A DNA stretch of 64,000 bases from Shewanella fodinae (GCF_014651955.1 NZ_BMXW01000007.1:78676-142675), one strand, 5' to 3'; positions 29,858 through 40,130 are shown, counted from the first letter of the stretch. Numbers and translations: made by a program. The notes: a model not told the origin generated them from the sequence alone.

Positions 29858-30820
29858 TCAGTCTTTACGATAAAAGGCGACAACTGAATGACAAAAAGTC
29901 GCCAATTGTTGCGCTGGTAAGGCATTGATGCCCCCCGCTGCCGCTCGGCCGCCGCCAGAGGCAAACTGCTGACAGATTTCTCCTGCTCCTTGTCGATTAT
30001 TGATAGGAGCCCGCAATGAAATCATCACTGTGTTATCAGGATTATTGGTGACGATTGCTATCGCCTTATTGGGGTTGCTATTGGCAAGTTTGTTGCCAAG
30101 CACGCCACTTACCCGTCTAGCCCAAGGGGCATCCGGCAGTTGGTATAACAACAGGTAATCGTCAGCGTATTCGGCACTTAACTTGTCAAGCTGCAGCATA
30201 TCTGCCGCGTAAGCCGCTTGTAACATATAAAAGGGAGAGGCGAGATCTTCCCGAACGGCCCAAGGTGAGGGATAAGCCAGCAACTGGCGATACAGCAGCG
30301 CCGGGGCAATGTGTAACTCATCAACACATTGACCATAAGCGTTATAGTTGATTAATGTGCCGAGTTCGCGCAGGAAAGCGACATCGGTGTCACTCAGCGC
30401 TAATTCCGCCGCTAATCGCTGTGCCGCGACCAACAGGTTATCGCCAAAGGCGGCGGCAATGGCCCAGAGTCGGCGCTGCCCATCAAGCAGTTTGTCAACA
30501 ATCAGTGCCGTACAGGTATCCGCGCTGAGATCGATATGGGGGGTCAGTAATGGTGATTGCGGTATATCGCCAGCACGGTGGTGGTCAATGTAGTTAACAG
30601 TAACCTCTCGTTGCAGCAAATGTTGCAGTGGCAAAAGATTTTGCGCTAGGGAGATATCCAACACCTGCACTGTGTCGCCAGCGTTCGCCGGCACGCGTTG
30701 CAACAACGAAATATCGCGCTTTACGCCGGTCACTAACACGGATTCTCGTGGGTCAAGCTGACGCAGTTGCAGCAGCGACAAAATACCATCAGCATCACCG
30801 TTAAACACGTCATAATGCAT
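29858..30820 (-). CDS. DHH-family phosphoesterase
   Basis: 320 residues from ATG 30820. The N-terminal DHH domain shows FNGDADGI (4-11), VLDIS and YIDHHRA (about 82-88) metal motifs; the C-terminal DHHA1-type substrate domain has [13 protein letters not shown] (about 287-299). Such proteins hydrolyse short nucleic acids or cyclic or 3'-phosphorylated nucleotides. The start overlaps the last 11 nt of cysC, so it is coupled to sulfate activation. A role on 3'-phosphoadenosine phosphate, the by-product of PAPS use, is an attractive guess but is not shown. Confidence 0.85.
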   Translation of the reverse strand: MHYDVFNGDADGILSLLQLRQLDPRESVLVTGVKRDISLLQRVPANAGDTVQVLDISLAQNLLPLQHLLQREVTVNYIDHHRAGDIPQSPLLTPHIDLSADTCTALIVDKLLDGQRRLWAIAAAFGDNLLVAAQRLAAELALSDTDVAFLRELGTLINYNAYGQCVDELHIAPALLYRQLLAYPSPWAVREDLASPFYMLQAAYAADMLQLDKLSAEYADDYLLLYQLPDAPWARRVSGVLGNKLANSNPNKAIAIVTNNPDNTVMISLRAPINNRQGAGEICQQFASGGGRAAAGGINALPAQQLATFCHSVVAFYRKD

Positions 30821-31451
30821 CGCTAAATCCTGAGACGGATTGGCGCAAGTAGCCGCCATCATTAAGATATTGCAAAATGGCTGACACACAACTGTCAATA
30901 TCCATTTCAACGGTTTTTAGATGGATTTCAGCCGCAATGGGTGCCTCATAAGTTGAGTCGATACCAGTGAAGTGCTTAATCGCTCCAGTACGCGCCTTCA
31001 AGTAGAGTCCTTTAGGATCCCGCTGCTCACACACCGCCAAGGGTGTATCAACAAAAATCTCAATAAACTCACGGTCCTTATGTAATTGCCGTACCAATTG
31101 CCTATCCGCCTGAAACGGCGAGATAAACGCGGTCAATACCAATAACCCTGCATCAACAAACAGTTTGCTGACTTCCCCTATGCGCCGAATGTTTTCCATT
31201 CGGTCAGCATCGCTAAAGCCCAAATCCCGATTCAACCCATGCCTCACATTATCGCCATCCAGCAGATAAGTGTGATAGCCCAATTCCGCCAGCCGTTGTT
31301 CCAATGCATTAGCAATGGTTGACTTGCCAGAACCACTCAATCCAGTAAACCACAAGACTGCCGAGGTATTGAGTCCTTTGGCATGGGCTCTGGTGGCCTT
31401 GCTCACCTGGTGCGGGTGCCAGACCACATCTGCAGGAGGTTGTTTCATCAT
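30810..31451 (-). CDS. cysC: Adenylylsulfate kinase
   Basis: Phosphorylates APS to PAPS, the sulfate donor. 213 residues. P-loop GLSGSGKST (about 37-45), [18 protein letters not shown] (about 62-79), [14 protein letters not shown], the [22 protein letters not shown] lid region ([10 protein letters not shown]) and [11 protein letters not shown] near 161-171 are all intact. It is the last of the cys genes in the leftward operon, 39 nt after the SLC13 permease. Confidence 0.96.
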   Translation of the reverse strand: MMKQPPADVVWHPHQVSKATRAHAKGLNTSAVLWFTGLSGSGKSTIANALEQRLAELGYHTYLLDGDNVRHGLNRDLGFSDADRMENIRRIGEVSKLFVDAGLLVLTAFISPFQADRQLVRQLHKDREFIEIFVDTPLAVCEQRDPKGLYLKARTGAIKHFTGIDSTYEAPIAAEIHLKTVEMDIDSCVSAILQYLNDGGYLRQSVSGFSDAL

Positions 31452-31490
31452 AAAAAAGATCCTTCGCTCTGACCTGCCGCCATCGCCCGC

Positions 31491-33218
31491 TTAAAACGGA
31501 AAAAATTTTGGCACCATTACAACCACAATGATCCCATAGGTTAATGCCACTGGCACTCCCAGCTTGAAAAAGTCGCTCAAGCAGTATTTCCCTACGTTAT
31601 AAACCATCAGATTAGTCTGATAACCGAATGGGCTAACGAAACTGCCACTGGCAGCAAAGGCAACCACCATCACAAACGGCAGAATATCAACCTGTAATCC
31701 TTTCGCCAAACCGACAGCCAATGGGAACATTAATGCTGCAGCCGCATTGTTAGTGACCACTTCCGTCAGTAGCCAGGTAACAACATAGGTTAATAGCAAC
31801 AAATAATATGGTTGCAGCCCACTTGCATACTGCCGCACCTGTTGTGTAAACCATATTGCCACACCACTGCTCACCAACGCATAGGACAGTAAAATTGCCA
31901 CCGATACAATCAGCCAAATGTCGAGAGGAAACCGTCGAAGTAGCTCATTGACTGTCACGCAGCCGCTGAAAATGTAGAGCCCCAACAACAGTAACATGGA
32001 CTGCATCAGGTCCATTAAACCTGTGATCGATAAAACCACGGCGATAATAAAACCACCCAGCGCTAACCATTCACGGCGACCACTCAGGTGCTGCTCCGGC
32101 GCAACGCCACTAACACTGATGAAATTTTTACTAATGTTGTGGCGTTGGCGGTAATCTTCCCCCGTCGCTAGGACCAGAAAGTCACCGGCCGCAATCGTCA
32201 CCTCACCAAGCTTGCCAGAAAGGTTCTGCCCGTCTCGGCGAATCGCTACCACCGCCGCATCAAACAATGCCCGAAAACCGATCCCCTTGAGTGTTTGCCC
32301 TACGAGAACGCTCTCTTGGCGCACCACTACTTCGGTTAACTCTCGCTGCAACAAACCATCTTTATCCGCAAACAGCTCCAGGCCGGAGAAATGATGCAAC
32401 TGCATCACTTTGTTAATATCGCCGGCAAAAATTAGTCGATCGCCCTCTTGCAAAATTTCTGTTGGCGCAACCGGCGACCGCAACTGTGCCCCACGGATCA
32501 CCTCCACCAAAAACAACGATTGTAGATGGCGCAGACCATTAGCTTCAACACTCTTACCCGCCAGTGGAGATCCATTGGCAACCTTGGCATCAATAAAATA
32601 ACTTTTTTGATTTAAGTCATTAGTGTGATATTCCGGCAGCCTTCGGCTATAGAGGCCAAGTACCGTACCACAGCCGAGCACCAACAGCAGCCCCACCGCT
32701 GCAAATGAAAAAAATGGCAATGACTTTCCGGTTTCATTGATATAAAAACTGTTAACTATCAAATTAGTAGAGGTGCCAATCAGGGTGACGGTACCGCCGA
32801 GTATGGCTGCATAGGATAGTGGCAAAAGTAATCGGCTGGCGTTGTGGTACGGGTTCGAGCGAATAGGAGCCATCAAGGTGGCAACCACCGCCGTATTATT
32901 TAAAAACGCCGAACATAGCGTGGTTAGACCGAACAATCGAAGCCAACTAGTGCGATAGCTGGCCACGATGACTTTCTTAGCAAGTAGCCGCAAAAAACGC
33001 GTTTTCTCCAACACCAGCGAACACAACATCAACAAAATTAATGTCACCAGTCCGGAATTCGCCATTGCAGCTAATATCTGCTGCCGATTAACCAACCCAA
33101 AGCCAACCAGACACAACAGTAAACTGCCGAAAACTGCAGCAGGTCTTGTCTGAAATCGGATCAGTCCGACAACAGTCATGACGAACAGCAATAATGTGAG
33201 GCAAGCATTCAGCGTCAT
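31491..33218 (-). CDS. SLC13/DASS-family permease with RCK-C domains, probable sulfate transporter
   Basis: 575 residues. About five hydrophobic helices (1-190) with FLNNTAVVATLMAPI (about 104-118) and GTSTNLIVNSF (about 149-159), then a cytoplasmic insert of about 170 residues holding two RCK/TrkA-C-like domains (EVIRGAQLRSPVAPTEILQ and VLVGQTLKGIGFRALFDA regions), then a second helix set with TNNAAAALMFPLAV. The SNT/NNT ion-substrate motifs are typical of this family. Placement between cysN and cysC points to sulfate uptake, although substrates of SLC13 proteins vary. Confidence 0.88.
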   Translation of the reverse strand: MTLNACLTLLLFVMTVVGLIRFQTRPAAVFGSLLLCLVGFGLVNRQQILAAMANSGLVTLILLMLCSLVLEKTRFLRLLAKKVIVASYRTSWLRLFGLTTLCSAFLNNTAVVATLMAPIRSNPYHNASRLLLPLSYAAILGGTVTLIGTSTNLIVNSFYINETGKSLPFFSFAAVGLLLVLGCGTVLGLYSRRLPEYHTNDLNQKSYFIDAKVANGSPLAGKSVEANGLRHLQSLFLVEVIRGAQLRSPVAPTEILQEGDRLIFAGDINKVMQLHHFSGLELFADKDGLLQRELTEVVVRQESVLVGQTLKGIGFRALFDAAVVAIRRDGQNLSGKLGEVTIAAGDFLVLATGEDYRQRHNISKNFISVSGVAPEQHLSGRREWLALGGFIIAVVLSITGLMDLMQSMLLLLGLYIFSGCVTVNELLRRFPLDIWLIVSVAILLSYALVSSGVAIWFTQQVRQYASGLQPYYLLLLTYVVTWLLTEVVTNNAAAALMFPLAVGLAKGLQVDILPFVMVVAFAASGSFVSPFGYQTNLMVYNVGKYCLSDFFKLGVPVALTYGIIVVVMVPKFFPF

Positions 33219-33254
33219 GCTTCACCCACTAGGCAAATAGTCAGCATATCGCTG

Positions 33255-34664
33255 TTAGTCCTGACTGATATCCCGCACATTCCAGTGCGGATACTGTTTG
33301 CGGATCAGTGCATTAAGCTCAAGTTCAAATTCACTGTAGCTTTGATGCTGAGTATTTCCGGCAAGTGGTAAGCGGCGGATCATCCCGGCGCCTACAGTGG
33401 CATTGGTGAGCCGGTCAATAATGATAAAAGCGCCGGTATTTCTATTGGTATCATATTGATCAAATGCTATTTTTTCGTTGAGTTCCCAGCGGCACTCACC
33501 TATTTCGTTCAGCGATAACTCTCTAGCATCACGCTGCTGCAGTGTATTAACATCCACCTTAAAATTTATCGCTTGTACATAACCCGATGTCAGCTTACTC
33601 CCGACCTTGATAAGGTATTCACGATCAGCACAGAGTGGCTCCGGTGTCATCCACACCACATCAGCATCAAAGCTGTAACCCACAGTGCAAGACTCATGCG
33701 GTCGTACCAGCATATCGCCGCGGCCGATATCAATCTCATCGGTCAGCGTCAGCGTTACCGCCATCCCCGCGGTTGCTTGTGGTAAATTGCCGTCAAACGT
33801 CACAATCGCCTTGACCTGACTCTGCTTACCTGACGGCAGCACTTGCACAGTATCACCAACACGAATATCACCAGATGCCACCGTACCACTGAATCCTCGA
33901 AAATCCAGATTGGGTCGGTTTACATACTGCACCTGAAAGCGGAACGCATCGGCCACACGCCGGTCAATCGTCACAGTATTCAATAGCTTTAACAGCGGTG
34001 AACCGGGATACCAGCTCATGTTGTCGCTGGCATTCACCACATTGTCACCTTTCAGCGCCGAAATAGGCACAAAGCGGATATCTGTGAATTTCAACTGCTC
34101 GGCAAAATCGCGATAATCCTGTTTGATTTTTTGATAAACCGTCTGCTCATAGCCAACAATATCCATCTTATTGACGGCTACTATGATGTGCTTAATCCCC
34201 AGTTGGGAGCAGATATAGCTGTGGCGTCTGGTCTGCACCTGTACACCGTGACGCGCATCGATCAGGATAATGGCCAAATCACAGGTGGAAGCGCCGGTGG
34301 CCATATTGCGGGTGTACTGTTCATGTCCAGGTGTATCAGCAATAATGAATTTACGTTGTTCGGTCGCAAAATAACGATAGGCCACATCAATGGTGATCCC
34401 CTGCTCCCGTTCTGACTGCAAACCGTCCACTAATAGAGCTAAATCAAAGGCTTCATCTGTGGTATTAAAACGCTTGGAATCTTTTTCAATGGCAGCCAGT
34501 TGATCTTCAAAGATCATTTTACTGTCATATAGTAACCGCCCAATAAGCGTGGACTTACCGTCATCAACACTGCCACAAGTAAGAAAACGCAGCATATCTT
34601 TGTTTTCATGAACTTTTAGGTAGCCTTCAATATCAGTCGCAAGCAAATTTGAACTGGTAGACAT
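33255..34664 (-). CDS. cysN: Sulfate adenylyltransferase subunit 1 (GTPase)
   Basis: GTPase subunit that drives CysD-catalysed ATP sulfurylase. 469 residues from ATG 34664, chosen for the GTGGAG site 6 nt upstream. EF-Tu-like motifs: G1 GSVDDGKST (about 31-39), G2 [10 protein letters not shown]3 [10 protein letters not shown]4 NKMD (about 163-166), then two beta-barrel domains. In most relatives the gene follows cysD directly; here a four-helix-bundle gene intervenes. Confidence 0.96.
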   Translation of the reverse strand: MSTSSNLLATDIEGYLKVHENKDMLRFLTCGSVDDGKSTLIGRLLYDSKMIFEDQLAAIEKDSKRFNTTDEAFDLALLVDGLQSEREQGITIDVAYRYFATEQRKFIIADTPGHEQYTRNMATGASTCDLAIILIDARHGVQVQTRRHSYICSQLGIKHIIVAVNKMDIVGYEQTVYQKIKQDYRDFAEQLKFTDIRFVPISALKGDNVVNASDNMSWYPGSPLLKLLNTVTIDRRVADAFRFQVQYVNRPNLDFRGFSGTVASGDIRVGDTVQVLPSGKQSQVKAIVTFDGNLPQATAGMAVTLTLTDEIDIGRGDMLVRPHESCTVGYSFDADVVWMTPEPLCADREYLIKVGSKLTSGYVQAINFKVDVNTLQQRDARELSLNEIGECRWELNEKIAFDQYDTNRNTGAFIIIDRLTNATVGAGMIRRLPLAGNTQHQSYSEFELELNALIRKQYPHWNVRDISQD

Positions 34665-34670
34665 ACACAT

Positions 34671-34725
34671 CTCCACTGGCCTCGAGTAACGAGTTGCGCG
34701 ATTCGAGCCCCTTGTCCTAAACCTA
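34671..34725 (-). repeat. Degenerate heptamer tract downstream of the four-helix-bundle gene
   Basis: On the minus strand the 55 nt between the bundle gene's stop and cysN contain 7-nt spaced CTCG units (GGCTCGA, AACTCGT, TACTCGA, with a diverged ATCGCGC between). A similar tract lies on the gene's other side at 35114-35134, so the gene is bracketed. Confidence 0.45.
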
Positions 34726-35076
34726 TTACTCAGCACTAACCTGCAACGTTTTCATTAGTGCCCCCAACATCCGGGATATTTGTTCTGCCTCTGATTGCCA
34801 GTGACTAGAGACTTCCGCTGATATGTAACCAACATCCTTAGCAATCATCGCTTGAGTTTTAAACTCACCACATGAGCCCTTTGCAATTGACACAAACCGT
34901 GCTTTTTCTTTATTAGAAAATCGCTCAAAACCTTCAGCAATGTTGCTAGGAACTGACAAAGCTGAACGAGAGATTTGGTCCTTAAAAGAAAAGTCCCTAA
35001 GCGCAATCAATTCTCTATACACAGCCACAACTAACTTATAGCTTCGCTGCCATACAACTAACTGTTCATATTGCAT
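34726..35076 (-). CDS. Four-helix-bundle protein (23S rRNA intervening-sequence type)
   Basis: 116 residues, almost wholly helical, with the family's opening [20 protein letters not shown] (about 3-22), then [33 protein letters not shown] (key DQI..A.SVP.NIAEG at about 34-51) and a C-terminal helix with [16 protein letters not shown]. This is the TIGR02436/S23 family, found in rRNA intervening sequences and related to the Avd proteins of diversity-generating retroelements; its cellular role is unclear. It lies in the cysD-cysN gap with its own GGAGG site. Flanking CTCG heptamers suggest it arrived as a small mobile cassette. Confidence 0.9.
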   Translation of the reverse strand: MQYEQLVVWQRSYKLVVAVYRELIALRDFSFKDQISRSALSVPSNIAEGFERFSNKEKARFVSIAKGSCGEFKTQAMIAKDVGYISAEVSSHWQSEAEQISRMLGALMKTLQVSAE

Positions 35077-35113
35077 ACCACCTCCGTGTGATGTGTTTTA
35101 ATGTCGCTAAAAA

Positions 35114-35134
35114 CTCGTCTCTCGTGTCTCGCGG
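35114..35134. repeat. Three tandem CTCG heptamers after cysD
   Basis: CTCGTCT-CTCGTGT-CTCGCGG on the plus strand, exactly contiguous 7-nt units, beginning 3 nt after the cysD stop codon in the direction of transcription. They mirror the looser tract at 34671-34725 on the other side of the four-helix-bundle gene. Confidence 0.6.
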
Positions 35135-35137
35135 CCC

Positions 35138-36058
35138 TTAGAAATAACCTTCTATTTTCTTCTTTTCCATGGAGCCGCTGCTATCGTGATCGATGACGCG
35201 GCCCTGGCGCTCAGAAGTGGTACTCAGCAACATTTCCTGAATAATCTCAGGTAACGTGGTTGCCGTTGATTCAACAGCCCCCGTCAGTGGATAACAACCC
35301 AAAGTCCTGAAGCGGACAGCACGCATTTGTGGTACTTCACCGTCTTGTAATGGCATACGCTCATCATCCACCATGATTAACGCACCATCACGCGCCACCA
35401 CCGGACGTGGTGCCGCCAAATACAGGTCGGGAATTTCTATCTTTTCTAAATAGATATATTGCCAAATATCCAGCTCGGTCCAGTTGGATAAAGGAAATAC
35501 CCGAATGCTTTCGCCTTTATTCACTTTACTGTTGTAGATGTGCCACAACTCAGGTCGCTGGTTTTTGGGGTCCCAACGGTGTTTGCTGTCACGGAAAGAG
35601 TAAACACGCTCTTTGGCACGGGACTTTTCCTCATCGCGGCGAGCGCCGCCAAACGCGGCATCAAAACCATATTTGTCCAGAGCCTGCTTCAGCGCCTGGG
35701 TTTTCATAATATCGGTATGCTTAGCACTGCCATGATCGAAAGGATTGATATTGAGTCTAAGCCCTTCTGGATTGGTATGAACCAGCAGTTTAAACCCATA
35801 CTTGCGCGCCATCTCATCACGAAAACGGATCATTTCGCGAAACTTCCAGGTGGTATCAACGTGCAATAACGGAAATGGGATTTTACCCGGATAAAACGCT
35901 TTACGGGCCAGATGCAGCAACACAGAAGAGTCTTTACCAATAGAGTAAAGCATAACTGGGTTATCAAACTCCGCCGCCACTTCACGCATGATGTGTATTG
36001 ATTCAGCCTCTAGCGCCTGCAGATGCGTCATGCGCTGTGGATTTGTGCTTGTTATCAC
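35138..36058 (-). CDS. cysD: Sulfate adenylyltransferase subunit 2
   Basis: Catalytic subunit of ATP sulfurylase, making APS from sulfate and ATP. 306 residues. PP-loop [16 protein letters not shown] (about 39-54), [28 protein letters not shown] (about 135-151) and C-terminal [14 protein letters not shown] are diagnostic. The start is a GTG at 36058 behind AAGAGG; an ATG ten codons in ([11 protein letters not shown]) is the alternative. First gene of the leftward sulfate-activation operon; the lasso cluster starts 372 bp away. Confidence 0.96.
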   Translation of the reverse strand: MITSTNPQRMTHLQALEAESIHIMREVAAEFDNPVMLYSIGKDSSVLLHLARKAFYPGKIPFPLLHVDTTWKFREMIRFRDEMARKYGFKLLVHTNPEGLRLNINPFDHGSAKHTDIMKTQALKQALDKYGFDAAFGGARRDEEKSRAKERVYSFRDSKHRWDPKNQRPELWHIYNSKVNKGESIRVFPLSNWTELDIWQYIYLEKIEIPDLYLAAPRPVVARDGALIMVDDERMPLQDGEVPQMRAVRFRTLGCYPLTGAVESTATTLPEIIQEMLLSTTSERQGRVIDHDSSGSMEKKKIEGYF

Positions 36059-36430
36059 GCCACTTAACCTCTTGCTACAAAGCTGGTGTAAAGATATTTA
36101 ATAGCAATACCACGAACCAACATATTGGCGAACAAATGCATTAGTTTAGCGAGAGTCTAACAGAAGCCTATATAAGCTAAATCTTCATTTTTTGAATTTG
36201 TTATTCAAATAATGAATATCAACAGATAATATCTCACATCTAAATAATGATGTGGCTATTGAGCCACAACAGCCGCTCCCCAAGAGACCATAGACATCTA
36301 AGTTCTTCTTAACCACAGAGATCTCTATCATAAAATCAATGTCGCCCATATCATCTGAACACAGCCGATAACAATTGTTAAACCACACATTTTAACGATA
36401 TCTAGGTTACACATAGAGAGGAGTGGCACA
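36059..36430. other. Intergenic region between the lasso cluster and cysD
   Basis: 372 bp that must hold the cysD promoter near 36070-36180 and the 3' end of the minus-strand nucleotidyltransferase transcript. A 67-codon minus-strand reading frame (36185-36388) is open but starts with GTG, lacks a ribosome-binding site and resembles nothing I know. No CysB or other operator was recognised. Confidence 0.5.
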
Positions 36431-37645
36431 TCACTTGAGCCAGACATCCAAGGCCGCAAGTTCTTCCGCTTGCCGATTTTGGGATTTGTTTGTTCGAGCA
36501 CTTAATACAGTGAACATCGTTTTACAAAGCTGCCACCACCTTAAAGGGTAATAACAGTAAACCCACCATGATTCGGCGTTTACCGAGAACAATAGTGCCA
36601 TTTTTTGTCGCGAAGGAAAAAGTTTTGAAAAAAACCACTTGGCTTTACCGACTATTCCCCTCGCTTTAATTTTGCTTAATGTGGCATGAACCGCGCGGGA
36701 CTCATAATCCTGTAGCATTAATAGCGCAAATCGCGCAGCATCCATTGCTAAGTTTTGGCCCTTACTACCTATATCATCAAGCGACTCCATCTGTATCTCT
36801 GGGAAATAATACTTCACCATATGCAACACTAAAGAACAGCCATCTTTACCATTACCAACTTGCACCTTTTGCCAAAATAACGACCAGTCAATGGTGCAAT
36901 GTTCGATCAAATAGGCAATATCGGTCAGAACCAGCGGACCATTATTAAATCGATGGTCATAACTAGCATGCATAATCAGATGCAGCAATAAATCGGTAGG
37001 TGACATAAATGGGATTTGTTGGCCTGCAACATTCGCGACAATACAACGATGCCAAAAATTATCATCGGCCACTAAGTCTTCACTCGGACAATTTTTTGGG
37101 TGAAAAACCTTATCATGCAGTTCTACTACAACTCCGGTTGGAGAAAGCAATGGTGGAATATGCTTACTGAATTTTAGCCAATTATCTGGGCTTCCTTTGT
37201 ATTTTGGCGGGTGGCGATATCCATGCTTAATCAGTTGTTCATAAACGCCAGCCAGTTGGGTCTTGGGGATCAGCAGATCAATATCACGCATGGGTCTAAG
37301 TGCGGCATGAGGGTATACCACGCTGGCGAGATAACTCCCTTTCAGGGCAATATAACGGCTCTGCTGCGATGACAACAGTTGGTGTAACTTGAGCAGTTCT
37401 GCTTGCATCTTAACCGTTCTTATAGCTGACTTTTTATAGACTTTTTGCAAACGCTCGCTTACTGAAACAGGAACCACTAACGTTTTTTGTTTCAGTTGCC
37501 AGTAAAGTAAAGGCGCAATCCGATGCGATACGGACATATCACATACTCTTGTCCAATCAGCATCAGTTAATAGATCAAGCTGCTGCTGGGTAATGGTTTG
37601 GCGCTCAGAAATTAAGTCGAGTAATAGCCTTTTTAGATGCATCAT
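36431..37645 (-). CDS. Nucleotidyltransferase of the lasso cluster (NTP_transf_5 type)
   Basis: About 404 residues; ATG at 37645 or 37642, with two in-frame GTGs just before. The pol-beta-type core is visible at about 85-130: YIALKGSYLASVVYP, then ALRPMRDIDLLIP, whose DxD pair would bind metal. This is the uncharacterised nucleotidyltransferase family found in lasso clusters that also have an HprK-like kinase; in the pseudomycoidin cluster the equivalent enzyme was linked to adding a hexose to the phosphorylated tail. It overlaps the ABC transporter gene by about 41 nt and ends the left arm. Its substrate here is inferred. Confidence 0.82.
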   Translation of the reverse strand: MMHLKRLLLDLISERQTITQQQLDLLTDADWTRVCDMSVSHRIAPLLYWQLKQKTLVVPVSVSERLQKVYKKSAIRTVKMQAELLKLHQLLSSQQSRYIALKGSYLASVVYPHAALRPMRDIDLLIPKTQLAGVYEQLIKHGYRHPPKYKGSPDNWLKFSKHIPPLLSPTGVVVELHDKVFHPKNCPSEDLVADDNFWHRCIVANVAGQQIPFMSPTDLLLHLIMHASYDHRFNNGPLVLTDIAYLIEHCTIDWSLFWQKVQVGNGKDGCSLVLHMVKYYFPEIQMESLDDIGSKGQNLAMDAARFALLMLQDYESRAVHATLSKIKARGIVGKAKWFFSKLFPSRQKMALLFSVNAESWWVYCYYPLRWWQLCKTMFTVLSARTNKSQNRQAEELAALDVWLK

Positions 37646-39383
37646 CACCACCGTGTTGTTGTTTCAGTTGTTGCCACGTACCTTGCGCAACAACACTTCC
37701 CTGTTCAAGTTTAATGACCTGATCGGCATGTTCCAGTGTCGGTAATCGATGACCAATAACCAGCACCGTCATATTACCGTGCAAATTTTCAATCGCTTGG
37801 CGAATACGCTGTTCATTGTCCATATCAAGTGCACTGGTTGCCTCATCTAAAATAAGTAATGAAGGCCGTTTTAGCAGGGCACGAGCCAACACAATACGCT
37901 GGCGTTCTCCACCAGATAACCTGATACCGCTATCACCTACCACCGTGTCAAGTTGTTCGGGGAGTTGAAACACAAACTCCGCGGCAGCCAATGTCAATGC
38001 TTTTAATAAGTCCGCTTCCGACGCTTTGGGATTGCCCCATAGTAAGTTATTACGAATGCTGTCATTAAACAAAAATACCTCTTGCGGTACATAGGCAACC
38101 GATTGCCGCCATTGTCGGCGTAAAGGCCCAGTCAGCAAGATATCATCCAATAAAATCTCACCACTATCAGCGGCTAATAACCCCATCAACAGATCGGCTA
38201 GCGTACTCTTCCCCGCGCCAGAGTGGCCTATCACCGCCGTAGTGGTATGCACTTTCAACGTCAATGACACTTGTGCTAGTGAAGGTGAATTTTTACCCGG
38301 ATATTGAAACGACACATTCTTAAGTTGAATCTGCTGGCCGATGACAATAGGTTGATGGCTGTCGAGTTTGGTAGGTTCGGCATTAACACGATAAGCATCT
38401 TGCAGTCGCTGAGCATCTTCAAGTGCCGGCAATGCATGTAAACAATGGTGTAACTGCTGTTGCGCTGACATAAACAACGGAATCATGCGCCCAAACACAA
38501 TCACTAAAGTCAACAGTTGCGCGACCTCAATATGCCACAGATTCAACCCAGCTAGCAGATAGCCGATAAGCAGCGTCGCTCCAAAAATTTGAAACAATAC
38601 TTTTGATAAACTAGTGTCCTTTTGGAAAGCCAGTTGTTGCTCACGTAATGTTGAAATTGTGTGGTTAAAACGTTCAATAAAACTCGATTCCTGACCTAAA
38701 ATTTTGGCGAGTTTTATACCCGCTAAACTCTGCTGTACTGTTGCTTGCATGCTACGGTTAGCCAGACCTAACTGTTGCCCCAACGACAGTGCTTGTTTTC
38801 GCTGACCACTTAGCACTAACAAAATGAGGCCACCACTGATAAATGCCAGCAGCGTCACTTGCCAAGATAAACTCACCGCTGCAATCAAGTACGCCAGTAA
38901 CGTCATCAACGATGCCAGCAAACCCAGTAGAAAATTAAACCCTACGCCGATGCGGTTAATGTCGACTAGCAAGCTGTTAGCCTGATCAGATTGATTTTGC
39001 TGAGTTAACCAACGCCATTCAGCATGTAACAACAGCGCGAAACTATGCAGTCGCATTTTGTCGACTAGCTGATGTTGCATAATGGCGCTGAGGCGCTCAC
39101 GGGCGTACTGTAAAGTTGCTCTTAATATAATCAGCAATAATACAATGCCCATCAGGAATGAAGTTGATGTGGGAACACCTAACTCCGCCATGCGCTGTAG
39201 CATCTGCCCTGACACATTGTGTGTCACCGCAGCAGATTGTAATGATTGCAACAATGGCACCAGTAATAAAATGCCCGAACCTTCGGTTAAGCCCGCCAGA
39301 ATCATGAGTAGCAATATGAGTAACACTCGTTTAAATGTCACAAGTGCAATTAGCGGCTTAATTGTAGCGTAAGAGGGCATCAT
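37605..39383 (-). CDS. ABC exporter of the lasso cluster (fused membrane and ATPase)
   Basis: 592 residues. Type IV ABC exporter half: about six membrane helices in 1-310 and an ATPase domain at about 345-585 with Walker A GHSGAGKSTLADLL (about 380), Q-loop YVPQEVFLFND, signature LSGGERQRIVLARAL, Walker B LLILDEATSALD and switch His in GHRLPTL. In lasso clusters the D protein exports the mature peptide and gives self-immunity. No C39 peptidase domain is fused, as B2 does leader removal. It begins 1 nt after the B2 stop. Confidence 0.92.
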   Translation of the reverse strand: MMPSYATIKPLIALVTFKRVLLILLLMILAGLTEGSGILLLVPLLQSLQSAAVTHNVSGQMLQRMAELGVPTSTSFLMGIVLLLIILRATLQYARERLSAIMQHQLVDKMRLHSFALLLHAEWRWLTQQNQSDQANSLLVDINRIGVGFNFLLGLLASLMTLLAYLIAAVSLSWQVTLLAFISGGLILLVLSGQRKQALSLGQQLGLANRSMQATVQQSLAGIKLAKILGQESSFIERFNHTISTLREQQLAFQKDTSLSKVLFQIFGATLLIGYLLAGLNLWHIEVAQLLTLVIVFGRMIPLFMSAQQQLHHCLHALPALEDAQRLQDAYRVNAEPTKLDSHQPIVIGQQIQLKNVSFQYPGKNSPSLAQVSLTLKVHTTTAVIGHSGAGKSTLADLLMGLLAADSGEILLDDILLTGPLRRQWRQSVAYVPQEVFLFNDSIRNNLLWGNPKASEADLLKALTLAAAEFVFQLPEQLDTVVGDSGIRLSGGERQRIVLARALLKRPSLLILDEATSALDMDNEQRIRQAIENLHGNMTVLVIGHRLPTLEHADQVIKLEQGSVVAQGTWQQLKQQHGGDDASKKAITRLNF

Positions 39384-39384
39384 C

Positions 39385-39843
39385 TCAGCTCATTTTCAAT
39401 GTAAATAGGTAAGCACCTACTACGGTAAACTGATTAAAACTGTAACCACCAGTCACTCTTACCGGTCCAGCGCATACCCAAGCATGGGCTTTAATCTGCC
39501 CCGCGTCTCTGCATAAGCCAAAATATAACGTACCTGGAATGCCATATAAGTCCAACAATAAACGTGCGGTAATGGCTTGCGGAAAACAGTTGGATTCCCA
39601 AGGCGTATAGGGCGCAATTCCTTGAACGAGTTTACTTATAAGCTTTGCCCTTAGTCGCTGCTTTTCAGATATCAGCGGTATCCAATAACCATTATGCTGC
39701 ATAACACCTAATCGTGGCGCAAGCTTGCGAAACGATAAGCGAAAAATAGCCAGCTTGCTTAGCCCTAACAGCAGCCAAGTGGGAAGTGCCCAACATTGAA
39801 TAAACAGCGGTTGGCGTAAGAATTTAATCAACGCGGAGGTCAA
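39385..39843 (-). CDS. Lasso peptide leader peptidase B2 (transglutaminase-like)
   Basis: Cysteine protease that removes the leader peptide before cyclisation. About 152 residues if started at the TTG (39843) that overlaps the B1 stop as TTGA; a GTG at 39909 would add 22 residues and overlap B1 by 70 nt, and neither has a strong ribosome-binding site. The transglutaminase-like active site is readable: Cys in ESNCFPQAITARLLLD, followed by GIPGTLYFGLC and His in KAHAWV, the canonical B2 pattern. It lies between B1 and the exporter in the left arm. Confidence 0.88.
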   Translation of the reverse strand: MTSALIKFLRQPLFIQCWALPTWLLLGLSKLAIFRLSFRKLAPRLGVMQHNGYWIPLISEKQRLRAKLISKLVQGIAPYTPWESNCFPQAITARLLLDLYGIPGTLYFGLCRDAGQIKAHAWVCAGPVRVTGGYSFNQFTVVGAYLFTLKMS

Positions 39844-40124
39844 GACTGAATATCTACCAGTTGATTGTCTACTAAAGATTGACAAAAACTTAAGGTGTCT
39901 TGCTGACACTGCTGTTCGGTAACTTCATATTCGTTACAAATCTGCTCAACAATGTCAGTAATAGATTGTGGCGCTTCAAGAAGCTCCCAAATACGGCTCC
40001 CCGTTCCGCTAATACCGAAATAATTACCAGTTTCAGGTACCATCATTACTGTATCACCATCCATATCAGTAAAAATCTGATCAGGCTTACGGCGCAGTTT
40101 GCAATCAAGTGTCAGCTCAGACAT
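39840..40124 (-). CDS. Lasso peptide leader-binding protein B1 (PqqD-like RRE)
   Basis: 94 residues from ATG 40124 (AAGGA 6 nt upstream; another ATG at 40130 touches that site). It is a stand-alone RiPP recognition element: the beta strands LRRKPDQIFTDMDGDTVMMV and ETGNYFGISGTGSRIWELL (given in part: GNYFGIS, IWELL) and the helical part VEQICNEYEV are the PqqD fold. It binds the YxxPxL motif of the precursor leaders and delivers them to B2. It is the first gene of the left arm. Confidence 0.9.
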   Translation of the reverse strand: MSELTLDCKLRRKPDQIFTDMDGDTVMMVPETGNYFGISGTGSRIWELLEAPQSITDIVEQICNEYEVTEQQCQQDTLSFCQSLVDNQLVDIQS

Positions 40125-40130
40125 GTTCAT

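Noticed and set aside
36185..36388. 67-codon minus-strand frame with GSGCCGS, considered as a further small peptide precursor in the lasso cluster
   Set aside because: GTG start without a ribosome-binding site, no YxxPxL motif, no plausible core, and it falls in the promoter gap of cysD.
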